Part shown: piece by piece, positions 44,142 through 56,740 of the stretch
Layout: each line of letters starts with the position of its first letter
Numbering within the stretch: position 1 is the first letter of the stretch
DNA from: Gamsiella multidivaricata
Lineage: Eukaryota; Mortierellomycota; Mortierellomycetes; Mortierellales; Mortierellaceae
Assembly (NCBI RefSeq): GCF_025024155.1
Contig: NW_026251765.1
Span: 62,001-126,000, forward strand
Length of the DNA: 64,000 nt
Direction of reading: 5' to 3'
Translations under genes and position numbers: made by a program
The notes under the pieces: generated by a model
What the model was told of the DNA's origin: nothing
The model's input: only the letters and a program-made list of their open reading frames with translations
Database searches by the model: none

Positions 44142-47100
44142 CTAACTACGCTCGACAAGCGCGCGAATGCGATGGACAAGTAGCTCAATGAAACTGCTCC
44201 TGGAGCTATTGTCCAATCCGACCCTCTCCTGTGTCAGCTCAAGTCCCATAATACTGTCCAGCATAGGCTTGATTACATGTCCTGCATCTCGCTTCAAAGC
44301 CTGTGCCTCTGCCAATGTTGGCTTGAAGTTCTTAGACAATTGGCTCTGGCTCTGATTCAAGCCTGCATTCGAGGATGTGAATGCGCCAAAACCGTTGGAT
44401 CCATGGCCAAAGGAGGATGACCCAGCGCCGTTGATGCTATTAGACTCACTGCTGTGTCCAAACCTTGACACGCGTAGTCCTGACTGTGACGCTGTGCCAT
44501 CCAGTAGGCCAGGATATTGCCCAAGATAGTACTCGAGATGTCTCCAGAACACAACCAGCGACGTCTCTAGCAGGTCTATTATAGATTATGGGAAACTATG
44601 GATCAGATCGTGCCTCAATTTGAAATACATCACGCTTTTTATACCAAGTGTTCACTTACACAAATACGACAGAACCTCTTGAGTCGACGACAACAGCATC
44701 TTCTGTAAGACTTGGACCGCCAGTTGGTCGCGCTGGATTGCGACCAGGCCCTCTAGATAGTCCTCATCTGATGCGTCAAGAATATCCTGCTTTTCCTCGG
44801 GCGTCAACGACTCGATGTTGGCCAGTTTGAGCGACTGAGTCTGGTGTCGGACCAAGGCCTCTTGGACCTCATTAGCTATGCGGCCCAGAAAGCTGACCAA
44901 TGTACCCAATGACGGTACTGTAGCCGAATCATGTCGGCTCGTCACATTCGAGATGTTCCATGTGAAAAGCGGCGTCAATGGTTTCGGTGCTATTCAGTAA
45001 GAATATAAGTAAATATTAACAAGTGGATACAGGTCAGAGATAACCTTGCGGAAGTGTTACAAGTTATGTCAAGCAACAAACATGTTTCAGTTCACATACC
45101 AGCACGATCAACACTGTCTGTGCTGATTTGGCAGTACGACAAGAGGTTCTTGCAAATGTCGCGAGCAAAACTCTTGGTGTCACGCTGGAACAGGCTCGTG
45201 CCCGTTCTAGCGGTCAAGGCAGGCGCCATCACGCTTGCCATGTACAGTTCAGCGTCGCTGACTGGTTGCAATGACTGGGCCCACAGGTCGGCCGAAAAGT
45301 ACTTGGGAATCAAGGCCAACATCAAGCTGTGGAGCGATCCAAAGACGGATGTTGTAGACTAATTGTATGTATACAAATAAATAAATAAAAATAAAAAAGG
45401 CTGGGTAAGCATTGATGCATATGGTTGAGACATTACATTGGCAGGCGATGCCATCTTGCATACGCTGGATGCTGTCGTCTTGGCGACAATATGGCCTGCT
45501 AGTTGGTTCAGGAAGGCAGTGACAGCACGAAGCTCACGAAGAGTGTTGATAGTAGTAGGGTGTTCGTTGTCTCTGAGGATGGACGCAAAGGTATCTTGGT
45601 GGCTGGTCACAAACAGTTCCGCCTACATGAATAATTATCAATGAGCATGTAAGCTTGCCAATTCTATCATGTTGAATTGTCATGAAGAGAGGAATCCCAT
45701 AGATAATATGGAAGAGCGATTAAAGTACCTTGCTGGTAGCAGTACGGTGGTTGCGGCCAAGGTTAGTCAAAATGGCGACAGCGACTTGAAGTATTGGATA
45801 CACGATATTGTGGTAGCGGTTGCTCTCTGTCTGCTCGAATGGACCGAAATCTGTGATAAAATAGAGATAGGAGCCAATGTAAGGTACACCTTTTTTTGTT
45901 GCTGCAAACCTTGTTCAAAGTCACCGCAAACATTATCTTACCGTTCGAGTTCAAATCCGATCGCATGTCGATCACTGTGGAGGAGCTGGTCAGAATGTCG
46001 AAGAAGCCATACTCGAGCAATTGTTCCGCACCATCTCTGCGTTGTGCGATACGCAAGAACAAGGTCATTCTCGTCTCGCTCACGAACGGCATTCTGCTCA
46101 CTCGTCCCTTAACGCTTGCCTGCAGCTCCAAATCCTCACGCGCCATGATGTCGATAAAGTGCTTCAGATAATTGCGCTGTACCATATGCACAAGAACCCT
46201 GTTGGTCACCTCTTTCTCATACAGGCCATAGAGCGTGTTCAAGAGCGTAAAGGCAGCAATCTTGCAGACCTGGTCCACATCCGACGCGTCTCTGCAAATG
46301 ATCTCCAGTAGACGCTCACCTGCATCCGACACCAAGACTTGATTTCCGAGCTCAAGCGCATCCCTCACATTATTGCCGTCCTTGCTCTGTCTACTGCTTA
46401 AGCGTTGCCCGTCAGCGGCGTAGACTCGTGGTGTCTTCGTGCTCTTGTGGGTTTCTCCTTCTGAGCGCGTGTATTGAAAGTAGTTGACCAGGGTCGAGTA
46501 CAGGTTGCACCGAGACTGAGAGGTGCCCGGACGAAGGATGCATGCAATGATGTTTCTCGCTACACGATGAAGGCGCTCGGCGGGAAGGCGGGCGTCGATC
46601 TCACTGGGGTCTGTCGATGTCGCCTGGAAAATAAACTGACGGAAGTGATCTGCACGAAGACGCTGAAGGACCGCAAGAGCAACCTTGCCCAGGATAGTTG
46701 TGATATCCGCCGGGCAATCGTTCTGTAGCTTAGCAAGAATGGCATCCAGGACGTCGTAGAGTATCGTCTCGCGCTGCTCGACCTTTAAAAGATCGAAACC
46801 AGGACCAAGGGTGATCTCAACCAACTCGCGCCATGACTCAAACGCGGTTCTCCTTCCAGCCTCCAGGTTCCTGACATGATTTCTGGCCAAGCATTGCTCA
46901 ACGACGGCAATCATCTCTGCGTGTGCGGCAGCCTTATGCGCAGGCCCCGAAATCACGTTTTCGCTATCGAGTTGCGACTTGCGAGCCAAGAGAAGAGAGA
47001 AAACCTGGCGCACATCATACAACTCAACTCCATACTCGTCCTTTTGCAGACACAAATCCTCGGTGACATCAGGGAAGTAATAGCGCTCCACGGTCCTGAC

Positions 47101-50100
47101 TTTCAGCTCGTCTTCCCATGAAAAATCGAAGGAGTCCAGGAGTTCCAAAATCTTCATGCGTGGCTGAACCAAGTTGCCGTTGCGAGACCTGGTAATCGAA
47201 TACATGAAGTCGTCCTCGTCTGTTCCGCGTGAAATGTCCGTGTTGTTGTAGAGGAGGGAGAGTAAGCTAACTGCCTCTCGGCGCTGGTTCGTGTCGCAAG
47301 CGATGCGCAACTCTAGGGCCGATGTACGCATAACCCATGAACGATGGTTGAGTTGAGCGAGCAGGCTGAAGAAATCAGCTCTGAGTTGCGAACCATCCAC
47401 TCGCGTAAGGACACCATGTGACCCTTCAAGTCCATCCTCGAATCTAATTGGAAGTGCCCGCAGCTGTCTGTAGAAGAAGGCCTCCCTTGTACGGAGGAAG
47501 CGGATGGTTGGTGAAGTTGTCTCTGGCTCGGAACAAAGTCGGTAGATTAGCTCCTGACATTTTTCTGCGAGACGAGGATGGGTGATATATAGGGGAATGG
47601 ACGTCGACATGCTATAGTCCACGTCTTGACCGTCCATTCCACGTCGCAGCAAGTCCAGTATGACATGCAGTGCGGTAACAGCGGTAAGGTTTGAAAGCGC
47701 ATCCAAGTCTTCGGGGCTATTGATCTTTGTTGATGTGGGGTAGCCGAGCAGAAAATGGGCGATCGAGGGTGGACTGCGAGATTCGTCCAGGTTGTCGAGC
47801 AAGAGTCGCATGATCTGGAGTCGGATCGTAGATGTAGTGATAGCGGGTGCTACAAGAGTAGCCCCTTTCTGGACGGCCTTCTGGGGCTCTGATCCGTCAA
47901 GAGCCATAGAATTGTCGATCTGCTGCGCTCCAAACTCAACTGTCTGCTCATCGTCCTCGTCCTCCAGTTTCTGCACAAAACCATAGCGAATCTGATTCGA
48001 GCGAGACGATGACTCCAAAAGACGAACCAACCGGTTGATGATTACGCCTCCCTGGCTTTCTCCGTTTGTGAACAGGGGCGAGGCCGAGAGTCGATCCAGG
48101 ATCTCGATCGACAATGAGCAAATCTCAAGGCTAACTTCGCAGTTAATGTAGCAGGCAATGTCGACGATGGTGGCGTTGCTAAAGCTCAAATGCTGCTCCA
48201 TTGGCGCCAGCGAGGACAAGACAGAGTTTTGACCGGTGGTTGTCAACAAGATCTGAACAATGTACTCCATGAAGAGATCCTGAAGCTGCATAGTCTTAGT
48301 TACAATCCTGAAGCACCTGGCGATAGAGGACTTGAGGTGAGGTGTCGTCTGGTCATCCTTGTTAAGGACGTCAACTCCAGTGCCCATGATGCGGAAGATC
48401 TCGCTCAAAACATCTCCACCAGACAAAAGTCGTGTCAAGATCTCAAACGCTGGATGAAGAGTGGCGCGAAGAGCACTGTTCTTTTGAGCCTCGATGGCGG
48501 TGTGATCCTGGTCCTTCTTGAGCGCGCTACCGAGGGTGAAAGGGCTAATGTTGAACGACAACAGACACCGCTCCACAAGGTTGAGACATGCATCAACCAC
48601 TTTCCACTTTTCGTTGGCAACACGATAGGTGCGGTCGAGGGCCTTCACAAAGATCATATCCAGGACGAACCGCACATAGGGAATGATTCCGGGTTGGCGA
48701 TGGCCGGTTCCGAATTTGGGTAGAATTGCTAGGGAGCTTCCTGCAAGGATCTCCTCTGGGTTTAAGGGCACCTGAACCAAGCTACTCAAAAGGCGAATGA
48801 AGGCGACTGTTTCGGGGAATGTCTTGTTGGCGGTTTCGATCTCCTCAATGTCGTAGCCGATCCCGGAGTCCAGGTTTTCATGTTCCTGACGAGGTGAGGC
48901 GGCAGGGACTGGTGCCTTGTCTCCTGCAGGCACAACCTGATCCGGTGGTGGAGCGGCGTAGGACTTGGGTAAGATCCTTGCTTGTTCCATATAATCCCAA
49001 ACAAGAGTAGCAGTGTCGCTTCCGAGTGCCGAAGGTGTAGCGAAAGCGGCGATGGCGTCCAGGATACTGGCCTTCAAGTCAACAGAGATAGGGCAGATGA
49101 AAAAATGGAACAGAAGATGGATAACCTGGTACTGTTTTGAGTCATTCATGGCTGTGCGGGCAACAGCAGAGTACTGTGCCACGACGCTCAAGAGGTGCAG
49201 GAACGACTTCAGCAGAGCCTCTTCCTCAGGCCGAATCTTTTCAATCTGCCCTCCTGCAGAGAAGTCCGCATTCAGTCGCTTGGTGTAGAAGTCGATCGCC
49301 TCGAACAACTTTCCCCAGGAGCATAGAGTGTTGGGGATTGCTGAACTTTGTGTACCATAGCGGCCGCCATTACTTTTCAGAAACTCATAAGCATGATGAG
49401 CGCATTGAGTTCCGGTGGCGAGTGATCCCAGCATATCGAAGAACGAACGCGCAGTGTTCTTACAATCGGCACCCCACTTGAGAAATCGATAGAGTCGGTC
49501 GTCGTTGTTGGGCCAGAAGCGAATCCCTGCCTCAGGACGATCCTTGTAAATTAGAGCAATCATCGTGAACAACGCGCTGAGATCGTTCCGGGGTGCTGCT
49601 GCGGCTACCTGCATCTGTGATTGCCTGATTGAAGATTGATGGGCAGTGACATCTTCCTCCTTGTGCTTGATCTTCCTGAGCAGAGGCAGCATGGTGATGA
49701 CAAAGTCCCGAACGGTCAACTCGAGAAGAGCGAGAATTCCGTCCTTCATGCAAGTATCCAGCTCAACAATGACCGGCTTTCCGACAGTTGTGTCGAATCC
49801 ATCCGCGTTCTGGTCGACAATGCCGAGCGATGCTCTAGGAATATCGAAAGGAGCCTCGATCTGATCTCCATTAGCGATGGTCTGCGACTTGAAACCGAGG
49901 ATATAGTTGACAATGAATTGAAAGGTATCCGACGCAACAGCGCTCTCGGCCACAGTTTGCAACTCATCCTCTGATAAATCGCTACTGCGATAATTCTGCA
50001 CGTTCCCGATGCAAAGGATGAGCTGAAGGAGGACTGCTCCCTTGATGGCGGGAACTGCCCAAGCAGAGTTGCTGATCAGTTGTGCGTATTCTGACGTGAA

Positions 50101-51085
50101 AGAGTCGTGGGTCATGTAGTCGGGGAATTCGTCGTCAGCCTTTCCACGGATCCGCATGTGCTCTCCAGAGACTTCAAGCGCTGCCATAACAGTGACGGTA
50201 AGATACGTGGCGATAGGATCAGAGAGGTTGGTTTGCTTTAGACTGACGATAATCGCTTTCAGGACTGTACTGGAGAGTTCATGGCAAAAGGCAATGTCGA
50301 AGAGGGCTGTGGCGAGGAGAGCGCGTTCCTGTCTAATGTATTCGAGGCGCTTTTCGTTGATCGACATACCCAGCTGCGCGACCAGCGTAGATGTCTCGGT
50401 CATAGCATTCTTAATAGCCGTCGCCTTCTTCTCCAAGCCTTCGATCAGCTTCAACGCCTTACTCGCAAGATTGCCCTTGGCTGGATCCAGAAGGTCGTTC
50501 CTGAAAGGCACTATTGCGCTGCTGAACTCTGTTGGTGAATCAAATGTGCTGGAGGTATCCAAGATGGCGTTGATGACCTGAATCAGAGCGATTCTCTCTC
50601 TGTGGAACAAGATGATGGCTGTCTGAACCGGGGTTCTATCGTACTTGGCTTGCAATTCGAGGCCGTAGCGGAGTAATGAGGAGGCGACATATTCGTCAAT
50701 TTCCAAGTGGTCCGAGAGGAGAATCGCTTCCGAGATGAACTGCTCGTTGACCGTGTTGATCTTGCCATCGATCACAGGAGATCCTATCATGAAGAACATC
50801 AGCCGGTTTAGAGTAAGACGTAGAGGTTAGTAGACACGTCCGACTGCTTTTAAGTCAAAGTCAATATAGATTGGACAAGCACTTGGCCGCGGCAATCCTA
50901 CCAAGCTTCAGCTGGGCTCTGTGGGTAGCATTTGGCGCAGGTGTTTCCAAGACCGCGTAGATGGATTGCTTTTTGGACTCTATTTCACGCAAGACCTCGT
51001 AGACGTAGTCGCGCGAGTCCGACCGCAAGGCGATCTGTAGTTTGCTGGAAAGTTCCCCGAAGGCCGGCGTCCACTGCTGTTCCAT
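44142..51085 (-). CDS. NUP192: Nuclear pore inner-ring scaffold nucleoporin Nup192/Nup205
   Basis: Large alpha-solenoid of the inner ring of the nuclear pore complex. Seven exons (51085-50902, 50783-45942, 45850-45729, 45622-45437, 45358-45100, 44989-44660, 44575-44142) total 6,357 nt (2,118 aa), inside the family range of about 1,700-2,100. Marks: ISEAILLSDHLEIDEYVASSLL and RTPVQTAIILFHRERIAL near the N-terminus (the conserved Nup192 DUF3414 start), then thousands of residues of helical repeats, and SLNDFGPFEQ-like NDFGPFEQTESNRYHN toward the C-terminus. The start MEQQWTPAF was preferred to an upstream in-frame Met at 51163 because the extension is basic and unlike the family. Family call is from overall character, not a search. 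Divergent from the serine hydrolase gene. Confidence 0.85.
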
Positions 51086-51489
51086 GACACGTATTGGCAC
51101 GAGGAAGAGATCGTTCGTCCGCAGGAGGTTTTTGTTGGCGCGTGTGGCTCTTGGTCGTAGCAAGGACCCAGATTACTCGCGATGAAAGAAAAAAAAGGAA
51201 AAAAACGTAGACAGGAAAGCCGAGGTGTGCCCCGTGTCCGATTCCGATTCCCTGGTTGTCGAGAGTGCGAATGTTTTTTGGGGAGGGAAGAGGACAGGGA
51301 AGACAGAAGGGAAGGCAATGAGGAAAGGTACCGATGAAGATCACTGGAGAGCTGTTTTGCAGTGACTTTTCCAGGTATACCCTTAAGGGTGCACACACCG
51401 TCCACTTGCTTCTGAAATCGCGACGCGTTCTCCATCTTCTCGTCTGCACAAGCACTATCCCCGTTATACGCCCATTCCAACAAACAAGC
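51086..51489. promoter_or_regulatory. Divergent promoter region between NUP192 and the serine hydrolase gene
   Basis: About 400 bp separating two oppositely oriented start codons. No specific motif assigned; role inferred from position. Confidence 0.45.
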
Positions 51490-52244
51490 ATGTCCCGCAT
51501 CATTCTCATACCAGGAAACGGAAATGACCGCGTCGAGGCCTCTATGTGGTATCCCTCTGTCATCGACACGCTCGCTGCGGCTAAGGATCCTAAGACGGGC
51601 CAGCTGCTGTTTCCCGGACAAGGAGTCTTGAAGACATTCCCAGACCCCTACGACGCACACGAGGAAATTTGGACCAAGTTTATGGAGGATAACATCGAAA
51701 TCAATGAGGAGGATGTCGTTATCGGTCACAGCACTGGAGCTGCCGCCATCATGAGGTACATTGAGACCAGGAAGGTCAAAGGCGTTGTTCTTGTGAGTGC
51801 GTATCACTCTGATCTTGGAGATGTCACAGAGGTATGTCTCTACGGTGTGAACTAAATTTGATTGGACCCGCAAGGAATGCGGCAGCATGCTGAATAATAC
51901 CTTTGAATAGAGAGAATCTGGATATTTCAACCGCCCTTGGAACTGGGACGCCATTTCTGCGAACGCGAGCTGGATCACACAGTTCTGTATGTGAAGATGA
52001 TAAGAACGTATTCGCACAAGATGCCATTGTCATGATGGTGATGAACGCTGACAGCTGTTACATGTGCTTCTGCGGCTTTACAGCAAGCCCAAGTGACCAT
52101 CTGGTTCCTATCGACGAGCAGCGCGACGTGGCAAGTAAAATTGCCGGAGTCGACTACATTGAACTCCCAGGTCGAGGCCATTTCATTAACGATCGCGACT
52201 TCCCTGAGCTGGTTGCCAATGTTATCCAAAAGATGTCTTCATAG
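51490..52244 (+). CDS. RBBP9/YdeN-type alpha/beta serine hydrolase
   Basis: Small esterase-like hydrolase related to human RBBP9. Exons 51490-51831, 51911-51986 and 52084-52244 total 579 nt (192 aa), close to RBBP9's 186. The start MSRIILIPGNGND carries the family N-terminus (IPGNG). The nucleophile elbow is GHSTGA (Ser). The acid lies in the SSPSDHLVPIDE loop and the histidine in LPGRGHFI, completing a Ser-Asp-His triad. YHSDLGD and SGYFNRPWNWD are also typical. The third exon begins right after FS, which needs the 51986 donor. The physiological substrate is unknown for this family in fungi. Confidence 0.87.
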
Positions 52245-52435
52245 TGTTTCTAAAGAATACAATCCTCTGTATTTTTTGTTTTATTCTTTGTCATTTCGAT
52301 GTCGAAGCAAAAAAACAAGTCGGAAGAGAAAAATTCATTCTCACTATGTTCTGAAATATGCTATGATTATCTTGCTTGCCATACGTATCGCGAATCGCGC
52401 TCATCCCGATTCTGAGGTCCTGCTCCCTGGGGTCA

Positions 52436-53731
52436 TTATGAAATAAGAATCATCCAGGCAATGATAAAGTAGAACAAGAATAATGGATAGACACCGAGGG
52501 CTCGTCGGTTGGCCAGATTAGAGTCCGACAGAAATCCGAGAGAGGCCCATGAGGCCCAGGCAAAGGCAACTCCGCATAACGGCAACCTGATGTAAATGCT
52601 AGACACGACTATCGAGACCACGCTGACAAGCACCAGTGGGAACAAACAGTATCCAATCACACAGACGCTTTGGAAGAACGACCTAAAAAGTATAGAGCGA
52701 GATATTGAGAAAAATCAGCATTCGTTTGCATAGTATCGCCTCTGCAGCAACCGATGCGTTTCCAATATAGCGAAAAGACATACACTCTTCCTCCGAGAAG
52801 CTTAGCGTTCACTGTGACGACTGCAGATCCCAGCCAGACGATGATGAAGATCCAGGTGAAGACGGTAATCTTTTGAGCCGGTTGCGCTCTCATACTCAAA
52901 ACACTATAAGTACCAATGACAAACATGAGATACATTAGACGCAGGTCAATTGGGGCATAGAAAGAGGACGCCGCAACACAATGGAACGAGGGAGACATAC
53001 ATCGACAATGTCAGACACATCAGAAGAGGGCCCCAAAGATCCCCTGCGATAGTGGGCATGATCAAACTGTTAGCTTCATCATTGATTCAGGCATCCAAAG
53101 GTGTGAAGACGTCCTGAATAACCATTACAAGGCGAACATACAATCCTTGAGAATATCCTTGCGTCCCTTGGGGTATAACACTTGTTGTAGCTTCGCTCCA
53201 ACGTTACGAAGATCGCGGAGCTATATGGAATGATATGCCAACATGGAGGTAATGAACTGTGAGCGTTCCACGTTTCGGCAAAAAAAAAAAAAAAAAATAG
53301 ACTGCTTCCCATCTACAGCGGCTCAAAACAAGATATCCTGTGAACGATGAAGACCCATATATCGCTGAACGTACAAGGGTCTCTGAGACGGGCTCGTCGA
53401 GGGTATCGATGCCATTGCCCATCATTGCTTGACCGACGCCAAGGCCAGAGCTACTGCCGATGTTGCCGCTGATGCTACTGGTGCTGCTCGACCCAATGTT
53501 TCCAGAGACTTTTGGCAGGGAACTCTTGACAGGGCTAAGAGGCTTTTGTCCAGGAAGAGGTACATCGTCTGGTTCGATGGATGGCGAGTTAATGCGCTGG
53601 GGAATGTTGGTCTCGAAAGGATTGTCGTACGTGTCAGAGTATGAAGTGGCCTCGACGTAGCTGGGTGCCGCCGGCGACAAAAAGTCATCTGGCTCGACCA
53701 GGCTGTTGTGGTTGTTGTGGTTGTTGCTCAT
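52436..53731 (-). CDS. YIPF6/Yip4-like Golgi membrane protein (Yip1 domain)
   Basis: Five-pass Golgi/ER membrane protein of the Yip1 family, linked to Rab-dependent vesicle traffic. Exons 53731-53375, 53220-53142, 53043-53001, 52903-52784 and 52682-52436 total 846 nt (281 aa). The N-terminal about 120 residues are Ser/Asn/Pro-rich, polar and cytosolic. The Yip1 core follows: LRDLRNVGAKLQQVLYPKGR, ILKDWDLWGPLLMCLTLS, FIIVWLGSAVVTVNAKLLGG, SFFQSVCVIGYCLFPLVL, and the C-terminal ALGVYPLFLFYFIIAWMIL. The phrases KDWDLWGPL and GYCLFPL are strong YIPF6 marks. Confidence 0.88.
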
Positions 53732-53984
53732 AGCTGATTGTCCTCTTCCTGTGTGTGTCGGTGTTGATGTGATGTTGTTGTCCTAAACAAGCAAACGAGA
53801 TGAAGCTGAACAGAGTTGGAACGATGCTCAGCCAAGAGAAACAAAAAGCAGAAATAGAACCAACTGAACCCCGTGACGCGTTGCAAGATAACTAGTTTAT
53901 TAACCGCTGCTGCTTCTGCTGCCTCTTGCTTTGCAACAATTGCCTTGGCAGTTGCCTCCCACGTTGGAGCCTAGGTACCACTCT

Positions 53985-55190
53985 CATGACCATATTACGG
54001 CTTCTCGCCCCAGACAGTGACCCTCAATCTGCGGCGAAAGATCCAGTCGCCTCGATACTAAATCGTTCAGATACTCAAGGATCCCTTTAGACTCGGATGC
54101 TGACACGCCATTGATCTCCCGCGTAAAGACCGAGTTGGTGTATACAGACTTCCAGACGGCCACTGGATCTGCACGGATAATAGGATGCTCGGAGTCATTC
54201 AGCTTGCCGAAGGTCTTGCGGCCAGTGTTGGCTTGGAAGACGCGGAAAATGCCCGAGGTGGGTAACTGCTAAACCCTCAGAAGCGTCTTGCGGGCTAAGA
54301 GAGATCGTCATACACCTGGTAGCCATTGGACCAAACAGTGTCTCCGCCCGCCTTGGGGATCTCGTCAATTTTCAGAATTGAGAAGGAAGCGGGAGCTGGT
54401 TCAAAAGAGCAATCTGAGTGCCAAGAGCCGTTTGTGTTGTAACGTCCGGGAGGGTTATCAACGCGATGAAAGAATACGTGGTCAGTATACAATGCTCATT
54501 TGTATAGTCAAGGAAGAAACACAATAGCGGAAACTGGTCTGTCGTTACCTTAATCGAGAGTCCAAAACGATGAGTTCGGGATTCTCATGGCCATGAAGAG
54601 CGAGAGGGTGGATATGTAAGGGTCTAAACGGCGCAGAGGGGGTTTTTTTTCATATCGGTAGTATCCTTGGGCTCTCGAAGATGCCCTCCTGTTTCCTGGA
54701 CTCGAATGTTCTGATTCTGCAGTCTCTTTTTTGTTGGCATCGAGCAATTTTTGTGGACATACGAAAAAGATAGTCAGAATCAGAGATATTATTCTGGAGA
54801 AATAAACATGGCTTTTTGTTGAATTATCCTCCAACGCGCGCCTAGCTTGGCATGTTGCTCGCTGTCCAAGTGATCCTGGTCGCGGAAAAAGACCACGCCG
54901 CGCTCGGCAATGAAAGCAGCAAGCTCCTCACTCTGCTGTTCAGTCAACTGGGACAGCTTGATGCCTCACAGCTCGGTTCTAATCTTGTGTGAGTAATCGA
55001 TGCGTCTAGTCACACTCGCGAAGAGGGCCTTCTTTTCGCGATCGGCACCTTTGCCAGCGACACGGGTTGCATGAACTTTGCGGCCACTGAGAATGTCATC
55101 TTGCTCTGTTGCAGAGAGGATGACGTGGTCAGAAACGGTGGGTGATATTTTTACGTGTATTGACTTGTCGGGGTGTTAGTTGTGCTGTAG
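53985..55190 (-). pseudogene. TauD/TfdA-type Fe(II)/2-oxoglutarate dioxygenase pseudogene
   Basis: Intact relatives hydroxylate taurine or other sulfonates. Recognisable blocks, in order on the minus strand: GRKVHATRVAGKGADREKKA, LSQLTEQQSEELAAFIAERG with VVFFRDQDHLDSEQHAKLG, LHIHPLALHGHENPELIVLDS, the iron-binding HxD in GSWHSDCSFEP, KAGGDTVWSNGYQVYDDLS, RKTFGKLNDSEHPIIRADP and VWGEKP. Damage: an in-frame TGA at 54966-54968 (between RTEL and GIKLSQL), stops after YDDLS (TAG near 54299 and a TGA shortly after), and a frame change before the RKTFGK block. A deletion between LVSRRLDLS and RRRLRVTVWGEKP removes the segment that normally carries the distal iron-binding His. The gene is clearly dead. 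Confidence 0.82.
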
Positions 55191-56740
55191 ACCGAGTTAG
55201 CCTAGAAATGTCTTGTTGACGACTTGATTTTAATGATCTGAGATCCCTTTGTCATGGCCGGTGAGCATATATGAGTTAGTGAGACGCGACTTCATGAAAA
55301 AAAAAAATGTCGCGAAGGGGTAGTCTAGACAAACGATATTAGAAAAACGCGACATGGATGGCTGGATGGGATGATATGTCAGACGGAAACAATAGGTTGA
55401 GGGTGATGATCGATATGCTTTGTATGCCTGTACGCTGCAGCGCTAGGGAGGGCCGATACAAAGTTCCGGCAGTGAATGGCGACATGGCCTAGATGGGTTG
55501 CTCATTCAGTTTAAAATTCTGCACTCTCTTTCGTCCCAGCTGGAAGAACAAGGAAACAAGTACCGGTTTAGGAAACACAATGGCGAATAAACCTCACAAA
55601 AGCTGCATTCCATCTACTGGCTCCACATATTGCACGGATCGCACTGGCAAAGGCAAGTCATTCTACCAGTAAAGAGTCGTCCTTCAAGCGGTTTAAACCA
55701 CGCAAGCGAAAATGCTCAGAGTTCTAGATCGTGGCTAGGTATTCCACACGGAAGCTGCTTAGCCCGAGCTGCAGGGCAAATGAAAAGGGTGTTCCTGAAC
55801 TTAGTGATACTATTTGACATCAACAAATGCGTGGAGGCACATGCATACTTGACGCCTTTGATAGTTACGCTACAGTAGAGTTAGCAAGGCTGCAGCAGAC
55901 ACCATTGTATCTCCGTCTGAACAGCTCAGGGCCAGCAAGGAATGGCCGCAAAACGCTACCACCGCCATGCGTTCGGCATTCCTCAAGATACAGCCATGTG
56001 TTCTACATTGAAATAATCTTCCCTTCTACTCGCAGTTGACAATCATCAGTGTAGATGGCGACAACTCCTGCATAGGCAAAGACGCGTATTTTGGTCAGAA
56101 TGGCAACATTTTCGAGAATGGTTGCATAGAGCGCGTAAACCTTAAAAGGTTCCGTGGGCCATAGTATGAATTCTATAACCAGCGCTCCCTGCAGGGGCTA
56201 TTATCGCGGCCGCGTCTTCGCTCTCTTTCTTCGCACGCCAGATTGACGTTTGTGGCCAGGGGTTGACATCTGCACGGCGCAATGACATTAGTGCGATGGC
56301 GCAAGAGGAGGGTGTATCCTTTAAGCTTTTCGATAGTAGAAAGCAGCGTTTTCAACTTGCTCATGCTCCGTCGTACACTCATCGCAGAGTCCCAAGTCGC
56401 CATATTACTCGACCAGACATGTGGGGCGTCAGGCCTTGAATCGATCACAACAAAAACAAGCAATCTCACCAAGCGATCTTTCTCCGGCAACGTTTTTCTC
56501 CTCACGCGTGTCCAGTGTAGCGACGGTGCAGACCGTATTGACACAAGAACCTTTGTATTCCAAAAGCGAGTATAAAAAGGACCCATAGCAGCAGCCCTTC
56601 ATAAAGCAGTTGAGATTCGACTCTGCTCCACCACTCAACTCCATCGCTCACTCTTTCTCGCATCCATACTTTCAATCTCGGCCAATACTTCGCCTCTTCA
56701 TAACTCTACTATCACCTATTACCACAGCATATTCCCAATC
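55191..56740. other. 1.5-kb region with no recognised gene, upstream of the MFS permease
   Basis: Short open frames on both strands (for example 55630-55878 plus and 56173-56586 minus) have no recognised match. The last about 150 bp before 56741 are C/T-rich with TATAAAA at 56571-56577 and CT-rich leader-like DNA, plausible as the permease promoter and 5' UTR. The rest appears empty. Confidence 0.4.
56571..56577 (+). promoter_or_regulatory. TATA box-like element of the MFS permease gene
   Basis: The sequence TATAAAA (in GAGTATAAAAAGGACC) lies about 165 bp upstream of the MFS start codon and is followed by a pyrimidine-rich leader. Consistent with an inducible transporter promoter, but position is the only evidence. 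Confidence 0.45.
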